Positions 34,741 to 43,900 of a DNA stretch of 64,000 nt are shown piece after piece. The stretch is from the NCBI RefSeq assembly GCF_009695545.1, contig NZ_VUNS01000016.1:62001-126000 (forward strand), given 5' to 3'. The DNA comes from Victivallis lenta. GTDB lineage: Bacteria > Verrucomicrobiota > Lentisphaeria > Victivallales > Victivallaceae. The position numbers were made by a program, and so were the translations under genes. Below the pieces are notes generated by a model, which worked only from the letters and a program-made list of their open reading frames with translations, was not told the DNA's origin and made no database searches. How positions within the stretch are numbered: position 1 is the first letter of the stretch; every line of letters begins with the position of its first letter.

Positions 34741-35692
34741 AATCGAATTCGTTTCGGTGGTTGTTCCCGTTTACAACGAAGAAGGGTGCCTGCAGGAGCT
34801 GATCGACCGTACGCTTGCGGCTCTGGACGGCTGCAACCGCCGGTTCGAATTCATCATGGTCGACGACGGGAGCCGCGACAACTCCGCCGAAATCATGAAG
34901 GAGGCGAGCAGAAAGCGGCCCGGCGAAGTCATCAGCTGCATCCTGAACCGGAATTACGGGCAGCACTCCGCGATCATGGCGGGTTTTTCGCAGGTCCGCG
35001 GCGACCTGGTCATCACGCTCGACGCCGATCTGCAGAATCCGCCGGAGGAGATTCCGAACCTGATTGCGGCGGCCGAAGAGGGCAACGACGTGGTCGGCAC
35101 CATCCGGCAGAACCGGAAGGACACGTTCTTCCGCCGGTTCGCCTCGAAGATCGTGAACAAAGTGGCTCAGAAGGCGACCGGGGTCAAGATGCGGGATTAC
35201 GGCTGCATGCTGCGCGCCTACCGGCGGCACATCGTCGACGCGATGCTGCAGTGCAACGAACGGAGCACCTTCATCCCGGTGCTCGGGAACAGCTTTGCGC
35301 GCAACACCTGCGAAATCCCGGTGCGGCACAACGAGCGGGCGGTCGGAGATTCGAAATATTCGCTCTGGAAGCTCATCAATTTGCAGTTCAACCTGCTGAC
35401 CTGCATGACTACGATGCCGCTGCGCATTCTGACCTACTTCGGGCTGTTCGCGGCATTCTGCGGTTACCTGCTCAGCGTCTACATCGTGGTCCGCCGCTTT
35501 CTGTGGGACGACGGCGACAGCTGGGGCCAGGGCGGTGTGTTCACGCTGTTTGCCGTGATGTTCATCTTCACCGGAATCCAGATGATCGGCATCGGGATGA
35601 TCGGCGAATACATCGGCCGGATCTACAACGACGTCCGCGCGCGCCCGCGTTACTTCATTGAGGAAGTTTTCGGTCGCGGCGAAGAAAAATAA
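34724..35692 (+). CDS. arnC: ArnC-type undecaprenyl-phosphate glycosyltransferase (GT2)
   Basis: A 322-residue membrane-anchored GT2 enzyme. The GT-A domain has [49 protein letters not shown] and [13 protein letters not shown] (DXD-like), then [12 protein letters not shown] and two C-terminal membrane helices ([20 protein letters not shown] and [20 protein letters not shown]) ending [17 protein letters not shown]. This is the ArnC/DPM-like pattern that loads a UDP-aminosugar onto undecaprenyl phosphate. With arnB and the arnT-like gene it forms a short lipid A modification set. Confidence 0.86.
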   Translation: MKKSNKIEFVSVVVPVYNEEGCLQELIDRTLAALDGCNRRFEFIMVDDGSRDNSAEIMKEASRKRPGEVISCILNRNYGQHSAIMAGFSQVRGDLVITLDADLQNPPEEIPNLIAAAEEGNDVVGTIRQNRKDTFFRRFASKIVNKVAQKATGVKMRDYGCMLRAYRRHIVDAMLQCNERSTFIPVLGNSFARNTCEIPVRHNERAVGDSKYSLWKLINLQFNLLTCMTTMPLRILTYFGLFAAFCGYLLSVYIVVRRFLWDDGDSWGQGGVFTLFAVMFIFTGIQMIGIGMIGEYIGRIYNDVRARPRYFIEEVFGRGEEK

Positions 35693-35785
35693 GGGGCGGC
35701 GGAAACCGCATCCGGAGCGGGAAAACGCCGGGATGCCGCCGGGTGCCGCCTGCGCTCCGTCCTGCTCCGGCGCCGCCGGCTCTGC

Positions 35786-35810
35786 ACGGAGCGGTTCCGT
35801 ACGGCTTTTT
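35786..35810 (+). terminator. Weak hairpin terminator after arnC
   Basis: ACGGA-GCGGT-TCCGT is a 5-bp stem followed by ACGGCTTTTT. It lies 94 nt past the arnC stop and just before the carB promoter. Confidence 0.35.
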
Positions 35811-35822
35811 CCCGGCCCGGGG

Positions 35823-35851
35823 TTGACAGGGTCCGGTTCGGATGCTATATT
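35823..35851 (+). promoter_or_regulatory. Near-consensus sigma70 promoter of carB
   Basis: TTGACA, 17 bp, TATATT: the best promoter match in the window. Transcription would start near 35858, about 200 nt before the carB ATG. Confidence 0.8.
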
Positions 35852-35857
35852 ACATCT

Positions 35858-36058
35858 CTGGTTTGTGTACGGACTTAATTAACATACAGCAGTGTTCGAA
35901 GCAGTGGTAAAACCGGAGTTAAAATCTTGAGCGGCCGGCTCTCTGGCGAAAGAGACGTGTTGTGCGTTTCTTTCGCTGATTTGTATACGGCACCGGGATT
36001 TCCAGTCTGGCCGGCGTGACAGAACGGAACACCGCGCAAATCAGAGAAGAAGGAATTT
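35858..36058 (+). other. Structured carB mRNA leader
   Basis: About 200 nt of non-coding leader. The strongest element is a 12-bp hairpin: GCGAAAGA (35946-35953) pairs with TCTTTCGC (35969-35976), extended by a G-U and ACG/CGT around a 7-nt loop. A smaller GAGC/GCTC hairpin precedes it, and an imperfect CACCGG/CCGGCGTG helix follows. Two similar stretches, TTTGTGTACGG and TTTGTATACGG, lie at either end. No short leader peptide with runs of one codon is evident. The 366-bp gap 35693-36058 contains only this, the promoter and the weak terminator. Confidence 0.45.
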
Positions 36059-39000
36059 ATGGCAAAGCGGGAAGACATCAAGAAGGTGCTGATCATCGGC
36101 TCGGGGCCGATCATCATCGGGCAGGCGTGCGAATTCGATTACTCCGGAACCCAGGCGTGCAAGGCGCTGCGCGGGCTCGGCTACGAGGTGGTGCTGGCCA
36201 ACTCGAACCCGGCCACGATCATGACCGATCCCGGCATGGCGGATCACACCTACATCGAACCGCTGACCGTCGACAGCATCGAGAAGATCATCGCGAAGGA
36301 GCGTCCGGACGCGCTGCTGCCGAATCTCGGCGGGCAGACCGCGCTGAACCTCGCGATTTCGCTGCAGGACAACGGCATTCTCGATAAATACAATGTTCAG
36401 GTCATCGGCGTCGACCTCAATGCGATCAAGCGCGGCGAGGACCGCATCATCTTCAAGGAGACCATGAACCAGCTCGGCGTCCCGATGGCGAAGTCCGAGC
36501 CGTGCTACACGGTCGAAGAGGCCGAAAAGATCGCGAACGAGCTCGGCTATCCGGTGGTCCTGCGCCCGGCCTACACGATGGGCGGCACCGGCGGCGGCAT
36601 CGTCTACAACGTCGAGGAGCTGCGCGAAGTGGTCGCCCGCGGGCTGGCTGCCTCGCTGATCAACCAGGTGCTGGTCGAAGAGTGCGCGCTCGGCTGGGAA
36701 GAGCTTGAGCTCGAAGTCGTCCGTGACGCGAAAGGCGACAAGATCACCGTCTGCTTCATCGAGAACGTCGATCCGATGGGCGTGCATACCGGCGACAGCT
36801 TCTGCGTGGCGCCGATGCTGACCGTGCCGGAAGAGGTCCAGCAGCGGCTGCAGGATTACGCATACCGCATCATCGACGCGGTCGGCGTCATCGGCGGCTG
36901 CAACGTCCAGTTCGCGCACAATCGCGAAGACGGCCGCATCATCGTCATCGAAATCAATCCGCGCACTTCGCGTTCGAGCGCGCTCGCCTCGAAGGCGACC
37001 GGCTTCCCGATCGCCAGTGTTTCAACGAAGCTGGCGGCCGGAATCACGCTCGACGAGCTGCCGTACTGGCGCGACGGATCGCTGGAGAAATACACGCCGT
37101 CGGGTGATTACGTCGTCGTGAAGTTTGCGCGCTGGGCGTTCGAGAAGTTCCCGCAGGCCCAGGACCGGCTCGGCACGCAGATGAAGGCGGTCGGCGAAGT
37201 CATGAGCATCGGCAAAAATTTCAAGGAGGCGCTCCAGAAAGCGATCCGTTCGCTCGAAATCGGCCGGGCCGGGCTCGGCATGGTCAAGAAAATCGAGAAA
37301 CTTTCGCTCGAAGAGCTCCGGCCTCTGGTTGCCTCTCCCTCCAGCGAACGTTTTTTCCACCTCTACGAGGCGTTCAAGAAGGGGCTTACGGTCGACGAGG
37401 CGTGCGCCCTGACCCGGATCACCCGTTATTTCCTGCAGGAGATCAAGGAGCTGGCCGACTTCGAGCTGAAGCTGGCGGCCTACACCTGGATGGCACTGCC
37501 GGACGAGCTGCTCGTTCAGGCCAAGAAATTCGGCTTCTCGGACAAATATCTCGCGAAACTCTTCAGCGTTTCGGAAAAAGAGGTGCGCGAGTGCCGTCTT
37601 GAGCTCGGCTGTGCCGCCACGTTCTGCCTGGTTCCGGTCAGCGGCGTTGAGAATGCGGACTACTATTACTCGACCTACTCCGGCGCGCCGGACGAGGTCC
37701 CGGTCAGCTCGAACCGCAAGATCATGGTGCTCGGCGGCGGTCCGAACCGGATCGGCCAGGGCATCGAATTCGATTACACCTGCGTGCATGCGGCCTTTAC
37801 GCTGCGCGACGAAGGGTATGAATCGGTTCTCATCAACTGCAATCCCGAGACGGTTTCGACCGACTACGACACGAGCGACAAGCTTTATTTCGAACCGCTG
37901 ACCACCGAGGACGTGCTTGCGATTTACGCGAAAGAGAAGCCGGAGGGCGTCATTGTCCAGTTCGGCGGCCAGACGCCGCTCAACATCGCGCAGGAGCTGA
38001 AAGACGCCGGCGTGAAGATCATCGGTACGCAGCCGGAGGGAATCCGGCTGGCCGAAGACCGCGAATATTTCCGCGAGCGCATGATCGCGCTCGGCATCAA
38101 GCAGCCGCAGAGCGGCATCGCCCGTTCGCTCGAAGAGGCGATCCGGCTCGGGCGCGAGATCGGCTACCCGGTCATGGTTCGTCCCTCCTTTGTGCTCGGC
38201 GGCCGCGGCATGGCGGTCATCTATGACGAAGAGACGCTGACCCGCTACGCGATCGAGGCGATTCAGGTCAGCCCCGAATACCCGATGCTGATCGACCGCT
38301 TCCTCGACAACGCGATCGAGTGCGAGGTCGATGCGATTTCGGACGGGGATGCGACTTATGTCGCATCGGTCATGGAGCACATTGAGCTGGCCGGCATCCA
38401 CTCGGGCGACTCGGCCTGTTCGATTCCGCCGGTGACGCTGCCGAAGAAGCACCTCGACACGATTGAGCAACAGGCGGCGGCGATTGCGAAGGATTTCCGT
38501 GTGAAGGGCATCCTGAATGTCCAGTTCGCGGTCTGCGAGGATCAGGTCTGGATCATCGAAGCGAATCCGCGCGCCTCGCGCACGGTTCCGATCGTTTCGA
38601 AGGTGACCGGGGTTCCGCTGGCCCGCATCGCGACCTGCCTCATGCTCGGGCACAAGCTTGCCGAGTTCGCCGATGTGCTCAAGCCGCACCCGCAGAGTTA
38701 TTTCGGCGTCAAGGAGGCGGTGTTCCCGTTCAATATGTTCCCGGAAGTCGACCCGGTGCTCGGTCCCGAAATGCGGGCCACCGGCGAGGTGATGGGGCTG
38801 GCGACGAGTTTCGGCATGGCGTACTTCAAGTCGCAGCAGGCGGCCGGTTCGAAGCTGCCGCTCGACGGGACGGTGCTGGTCTCCGTTTCGGAGCGTGAAC
38901 GGCAGTATCTGCTGCCGATCATCGAGACGCTCCGCGACCTCGGCTTCAAGTTCGTCGCGACGGAGGGAACCGCGAAGTTCCTGACCGCGAACGGTATCGA

Positions 39001-39265
39001 AACCGCCGAGGTGCACAAGCTCAACGAAGGGCGGCCGAATGTGGCCGACCTGATCAAGAACCGGCAGATCACGCTGATCATCAACACGCCGATCGGCCGT
39101 CTCTCGAAGATCGACGACAGCTATATCCGCATGAAGGCGATCCAGTACAAGATTCCGTACATGACCACGATTGCGGCCGCGAGGGCGACCGCCGCGGGCA
39201 TCAAGGAGGCGAAGCACGGCGAGTCGCCGCTGAAGTCGCTGCAGGAATATCAGGCCGGCCGGTAA
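36059..39265 (+). CDS. carB: Carbamoyl-phosphate synthase large subunit
   Basis: Makes carbamoyl phosphate from bicarbonate, glutamine-derived ammonia and two ATP, for arginine and pyrimidine synthesis. The 1068-residue protein has the duplicated architecture: ATP-grasp half 1 (IGSGPIIIGQACEFDYSG, NLGGQTALNLA, AYTMGGTGGGI), the oligomerisation domain, ATP-grasp half 2 (GGGPNRIGQGIEFDYTCVHA, FGGQTPLNIAQEL, PSFVLGGRGMAV), and the C-terminal MGS-like allosteric domain (LGFKFVATEGTAKFL). The carA subunit is not in the window. Length is complete. It has its own strong promoter and a long leader; the phosphatase gene follows after 36 bp. Confidence 0.97.
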   Translation: MAKREDIKKVLIIGSGPIIIGQACEFDYSGTQACKALRGLGYEVVLANSNPATIMTDPGMADHTYIEPLTVDSIEKIIAKERPDALLPNLGGQTALNLAISLQDNGILDKYNVQVIGVDLNAIKRGEDRIIFKETMNQLGVPMAKSEPCYTVEEAEKIANELGYPVVLRPAYTMGGTGGGIVYNVEELREVVARGLAASLINQVLVEECALGWEELELEVVRDAKGDKITVCFIENVDPMGVHTGDSFCVAPMLTVPEEVQQRLQDYAYRIIDAVGVIGGCNVQFAHNREDGRIIVIEINPRTSRSSALASKATGFPIASVSTKLAAGITLDELPYWRDGSLEKYTPSGDYVVVKFARWAFEKFPQAQDRLGTQMKAVGEVMSIGKNFKEALQKAIRSLEIGRAGLGMVKKIEKLSLEELRPLVASPSSERFFHLYEAFKKGLTVDEACALTRITRYFLQEIKELADFELKLAAYTWMALPDELLVQAKKFGFSDKYLAKLFSVSEKEVRECRLELGCAATFCLVPVSGVENADYYYSTYSGAPDEVPVSSNRKIMVLGGGPNRIGQGIEFDYTCVHAAFTLRDEGYESVLINCNPETVSTDYDTSDKLYFEPLTTEDVLAIYAKEKPEGVIVQFGGQTPLNIAQELKDAGVKIIGTQPEGIRLAEDREYFRERMIALGIKQPQSGIARSLEEAIRLGREIGYPVMVRPSFVLGGRGMAVIYDEETLTRYAIEAIQVSPEYPMLIDRFLDNAIECEVDAISDGDATYVASVMEHIELAGIHSGDSACSIPPVTLPKKHLDTIEQQAAAIAKDFRVKGILNVQFAVCEDQVWIIEANPRASRTVPIVSKVTGVPLARIATCLMLGHKLAEFADVLKPHPQSYFGVKEAVFPFNMFPEVDPVLGPEMRATGEVMGLATSFGMAYFKSQQAAGSKLPLDGTVLVSVSERERQYLLPIIETLRDLGFKFVATEGTAKFLTANGIETAEVHKLNEGRPNVADLIKNRQITLIINTPIGRLSKIDDSYIRMKAIQYKIPYMTTIAAARATAAGIKEAKHGESPLKSLQEYQAGR

Positions 39266-39301
39266 GGCCGCCGGCCGCATGGGAGAGGAACGTTTGTATC
39301 G

Positions 39302-40720
39302 ATGACTGCGGGAATTATCATCTTTCTGGTGATTCTGCTGCTGCCGGTCACGCTGACGGCGGTGCATTATTTCCGCCGCACGATCGAACTCGGCCGGGCG
39401 CTGGACCGTGCGAACGAGCGGCGCCGCGAGATCACAAACTTCCTCTCGCGCTTTTCGACCGGGCTCCAGGAGGAGGACGGCGTGGAGGGCGCGATGCACG
39501 CCGCCGCCCGCCACGTCGCGGAACAGACCGACGCGGAGTCGGTGGCGATCTACGAGGTTTCCGGCAATGAGCTGCGGGTGACCGGAGTCTGCGGGACGTA
39601 TCCGCTGATCCACAGTTCGAACCAGCTGCTTTTCTCCCGCCATCATCATCTGTTCGAGGCGTTGCGCCGCGAGGAGGTTCCGATCGGCAAGGGGTTCCTC
39701 GGCGGCATGGCGACGACGCGGCAGGCGGAGCTTGTGCCGGATGCGGCGGCGGACCCGCGTTTCGTCGAATATCCGGATTTTGCGAATTTCGGCAGCATCA
39801 TGGCGATTCCGCTCCTGCGGGAGGGGATGTTGGTCGGGGTCGTCTGTGCGGCGACGAACCGTCTGCGCCCCGGCAGTCCGTTCTCCGAAGCACAGTTCGA
39901 GCGGCTGCGGCTGCTTTCGGGCCAGGTGCAGATGGTGCAGAATCTGGTCAAGGTTTACAGCGAAATCAGCAAGCGGGAGCGGATCGACCAGGAGCTCGAA
40001 TTCGCGCGCCATCTCCAGCAGTCGCTGCTGCCGCAGGCGTTCCCGGCCTGGGATCAGTTTTCGGTCAACGCCCATACGCGTTCGGCCAAGGAGGTCAACG
40101 GCGATTTCTACGATTTTGTGGAGATTGATGAGGATCGGCTGCTGGTCATCATCGGCGATGCGTGCGGCAAGGGGATTCCGGCCTGCATGCTGACAGCCAT
40201 GACGCGCAGCTATGCGCGCTGTCTCGCCGCCGGAAGCTTCACGACGCTCGGGGAGTTCCTGCGGCAGATCAACGACAAGCTCTTCCGCGACACCGATGCG
40301 GACCGGTTCATCACGCTCGGCTGCTGTCTGCTGGATAAGCGGAATTCGCTGCTGGAGTTCGGCCGGGCCGGGCATACGGACCTGGTGAGCTACGTTCACG
40401 ACCATATCCGGACGTTTTCGCCGGCCGGCTCGGCGCTCGGGATCCTGCCGGACGAATTTGCGAATTTCGACACGATCTGCCTGGCGATCGAACCGGGAAC
40501 TTCGGTGATCATGTATTCGGACGGCCTGACGGAGGCTTTGAACAAGGAGCAGGAGGAGTTCGGAATCACCCGGCTTTCGGAGGTGTTCAAGGATTCGTGC
40601 GAGCTCGGCGGTTCGCCGCAGGCCGTGATCGACCGCGTGATGGAGGCGGTGATCAACTACGAGGTCGAACAGAACGACGACCAGACCATCGTGCTCATCC
40701 GCCACACCGGCAAGGCGTAA
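39302..40720 (+). CDS. GAF-SpoIIE/PP2C-type serine phosphatase
   Basis: A 472-residue signalling protein. An N-terminal membrane helix (IIIFLVILLLPVTLTAVHYF) leads to a short coiled coil, a GAF domain (about residues 60-215: ATRQAELVPDAAADPRF, SIMAIPLLREGMLVGVVC) and a C-terminal PPM/SpoIIE phosphatase: ELEFARHLQQSLLPQ, VNGDFYDFVEIDEDR, IGDACGKGIPACMLTAM, MYSDGLTEALN, EQNDDQTIVLI. The metal-binding Asp residues are present. RsbU-like enzymes of this type dephosphorylate anti-anti-sigma factors, but no STAS or kinase partner is adjacent. It is probably cotranscribed with carB, with no clear functional link. Confidence 0.88.
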   Translation: MTAGIIIFLVILLLPVTLTAVHYFRRTIELGRALDRANERRREITNFLSRFSTGLQEEDGVEGAMHAAARHVAEQTDAESVAIYEVSGNELRVTGVCGTYPLIHSSNQLLFSRHHHLFEALRREEVPIGKGFLGGMATTRQAELVPDAAADPRFVEYPDFANFGSIMAIPLLREGMLVGVVCAATNRLRPGSPFSEAQFERLRLLSGQVQMVQNLVKVYSEISKRERIDQELEFARHLQQSLLPQAFPAWDQFSVNAHTRSAKEVNGDFYDFVEIDEDRLLVIIGDACGKGIPACMLTAMTRSYARCLAAGSFTTLGEFLRQINDKLFRDTDADRFITLGCCLLDKRNSLLEFGRAGHTDLVSYVHDHIRTFSPAGSALGILPDEFANFDTICLAIEPGTSVIMYSDGLTEALNKEQEEFGITRLSEVFKDSCELGGSPQAVIDRVMEAVINYEVEQNDDQTIVLIRHTGKA

Positions 40721-40836
40721 GGCCGCTCTGAACCCGCAGCCGTCCGTAAACTGCATGTTCAATTATTCCTTTCATGCTGCACGCATTGCAGATGGAGCCG
40801 CCTCGCCATTTTCTCCGGAAAAATCCCGTTTCCGGA

Positions 40837-40866
40837 TTGACACCGGTCCGGATGCGCTGTTATATT
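40837..40866 (+). promoter_or_regulatory. Promoter of the rhamnosidase gene
   Basis: TTGACA and TATATT, 18 bp apart (17 if TTATAT is used), 45 nt before the ATG at 40911. Confidence 0.65.
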
Positions 40867-40910
40867 CCGTATTGTCGTGATGTTCTGCATGCACATGGAG
40901 GGTGGGTGAT

Positions 40911-43900
40911 ATGCGAAACGTGTTCTTCTCGTTTGTCGCGTTGTGTCTGCTGGCCGGCCGCCTCTGCGCCGCCGATTCCCTGCGGGAGGGGTTCGCGAAT
41001 CCTCCCCCCGAATACCGGGTCCACACCTGGTATCACTGGTCGAGCAATTTCGTGACGCCGGAAGGCATCACCGCCGATCTCGAAGCGATGAAGAAGGCCG
41101 GCATCGGCACGGTGCACCTGTTCGCGGCCGCCATGAGCCGTATGCCCTCCGGTCCGGCGATCCTGACGGAGAAGTGGCGGGAAAACGTCCGTCATTTCGC
41201 TTCCGAAGCGCGGCGGTTGGGACTGCAGGCCGGCGTGCATAACTGTCCCGGCTGGTCGTCGAGCGGCGGACCGTGGATCCGGCCGGAGGACGCGATGCAG
41301 TTCCTCGTCTCTTCCGAGGCGGAGGTCGCCGGCGGAGGAAAGCGGACCGTCACGCTGCCGCAGCCGGAGATCCGGAACGGCTACTACCGCGATGTCGCGC
41401 TGCTGGCCTTCCCGGCCGCGCCGTCTCCGGAAGTGACGAAAATTTCCGCCACATTCACGAAATTTCCGTCATTTCCCCTCAGCTTGCCGCTGAAGGAGAA
41501 GGGCAGTTCCGCCGAATTGCGTTTCGACTTTTCCGAATTGACGCCTCTTCGCTTTGCGGAACTGAAATTCGGGGAGACCCACCTCTATGTGCGCGGTGAA
41601 ATCGAGCTCTCGCCGGACGGCGTGAATTTCACGAAGGCCGGAACATTCGATTTCGGCATTCACAACGACCAGCGCGGTCCGAAGTACGTCCCGTTCGGCG
41701 ATCGGCCGGTCAAGGCGCGTTCGGCCCGGATTCGTTTCCGCGACCGGGTCCGGCCGGTCTGGATCGGCCCGGCCGACGTCCGGCTGGAATCGGTGCGGTT
41801 CACCGGGCAGGCGATGATTCCGCAGATCGAATTGCAAAACGCCTCCGGCTCGAGCTTCGGCTTCCGTCCTCCGGCGGCCGGATACGCCGCCGCGGCCGGG
41901 ATCGCGCCGGAGTCGATCATCGACCTGACCGGAAAACTCAATGCCGCAGGACAGCTCGAATGGGAGGTCCCGCCCGGAACCTGGAAGCTGCTCCGCATCG
42001 GCCATACGCCGACCGGCAAGCGAAACGCTCCGGCCTCGCTTTCCGGGCTCGAGTGCGACAAGCTTTCGCGCCGCGGGCTCGATGCCCACTGGCCCGGCAT
42101 GATGGAAAAATATCTGGCCGACACGAAGGGGTTCGATGTTCTGCGCTACGGCATCATCGACAGCTACGAGGTCGGCGGCCAGAACTGGACGGACGGCCTT
42201 GACCGCGAGTTCGAAACGCGCCGCGGCTACCCGTTGAAGCCATACCTGCCGGCCGTACTCGGTTATGCGGTCGGCACACCGGAAGAGTCGGCGCGTTTTC
42301 TCTACGATTTCCAGAAGACGGTCGCCGAACTTTTTGCGGAAAACTACTTCGGCCGCTTCACGGAGCTCTGCCGCAGAAGCGGTCTTCTGAGCTGCCTCGA
42401 ACCGTATGGCGGGCCGTTCGAATCGATGCAGAGCGGCAAAAGCGCGGATCTGCCGGCCGGGGAGTTCTGGATCGGCGGCGCGCCGCCCGACAAGCTCGCC
42501 GCTTCCATCGGCCGGGTTTACGGCAAAAAGACGATCGGAGCCGAAGCGTTCACGACCGATGCGCTGCCGGGGCGCTGGCTGCAGGACCCGTATCAGCTCA
42601 AGGAGTACGGGGACCGCGCCTGGTGCCGCGGAATCAATCTTTTCATGCTGCACAGCTACGTCCACCAGCCGTGGCTCCATGTGCGTCCCGGCGTTACGCT
42701 CGGACGTCACGGCGCGCACTTCAACCGGAACAACACCTGGTTCCGCGAGGCCGGCGCGTGGCTCGACTACGTGCGCCGCGGCCAGTACCTGCTGCAGTCC
42801 GGGCAGGCCGTCGCCGATGTGCTGGTCCTGTCGGGCGAATCCGTTCCGAACCGCTTTCCGGCCGAAAACGGTCTCGACGGATACGATTTCGATTACTGCG
42901 ACGTCGAAACCCTGCTTTCGCGGCTGACGGTGCGCGACGGCCGGATCTTTCTCCCGGACGGCCGCAGCTACGCGCTGTTCTCCCTCGGCACGGACCGTTA
43001 TCTGTCGCGGGCCGTGCTCCGGCGCGTCCGGGAGCTGCTCGAAGCGGGGGCTGTTGTCGCCGGAGTCGCGCCGCTCGGTTCGCCGACGCTGGCGGATCGG
43101 GGGAGCGAAGCGGAGTATCGCAGGCTCGTCGCCGACCTCTGGGAAAGCGGCCGTTATGAAGACCGGCTGATTCCGGCCGGAAAGGTGGCCGATGCGGTGC
43201 GGGCGCTGAAGCTGGCGCCGGATTTCGCAGGCCCGGTCGAATTCGGATTCCAGCACCGGAAGATCGGGGAGCGCGACATTTATCTGGTCAGCAGCGGTTC
43301 CGACCGGAGCTTTTGCGGCACGGTCAGTTTCCGTGTGACCGGAGTCGCCCCGGAGTTGTGGGACCCCGCCACCGGGGAGACGGTTCCGGCCCCGGTCTGG
43401 GAGACGCAGGGAGGCCGTACCGCTGTCCAGCTTCGGCTGCCGCCGAAAGGATCGATTTTTGTCGTTTTCTCCCCGGAAGCCGGAACGAAAAAACACCTGC
43501 TGCCGCCGGCAGCGCCGGTTCCGGCCCGGCTCGAAGTCGTTGAAGCGCTCTACCGCGAGCGCGATGCAGCGGCGGGCGGCGCGGAGGTGACCGATGCCGT
43601 GCGGCGTCTCATCGACGATTCCGGCCTCCACTTTCCGGTCAATACCAAATCGTTCGGCATCGCGGACCCGGCGCCCGGCAGATACAAGGTGCTGCTGCTG
43701 AAATTCCGGGGCGGCGACGGCGTGCTTCACGAACTCAGGACGCCGGAATACGGGCGGGTGTCGCTCGACGCCGGGAAGTACGACCGTTCGGCGGCGCTTC
43801 CGATTGAGATTGTGCGGGCCGTCTACCGGCCGCGCGGCGAGGAAAACGGCAAAGACGTGACGGACGAGGTGAAAAAGCTGTTCACTCCCGCCGGACTCGA

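Noticed and set aside
37022-40762. 1246-codon open frame opposite carB and the phosphatase
   Set aside because: It spans two well-supported genes antisense and has no recognisable motif; a GC-rich shadow frame.
40721-40836. Short inverted repeats after the phosphatase gene
   Set aside because: Stems of about 5 bp (GCATG/CATGC, CTGCA/TGCAG) are expected by chance, and no T-run follows.
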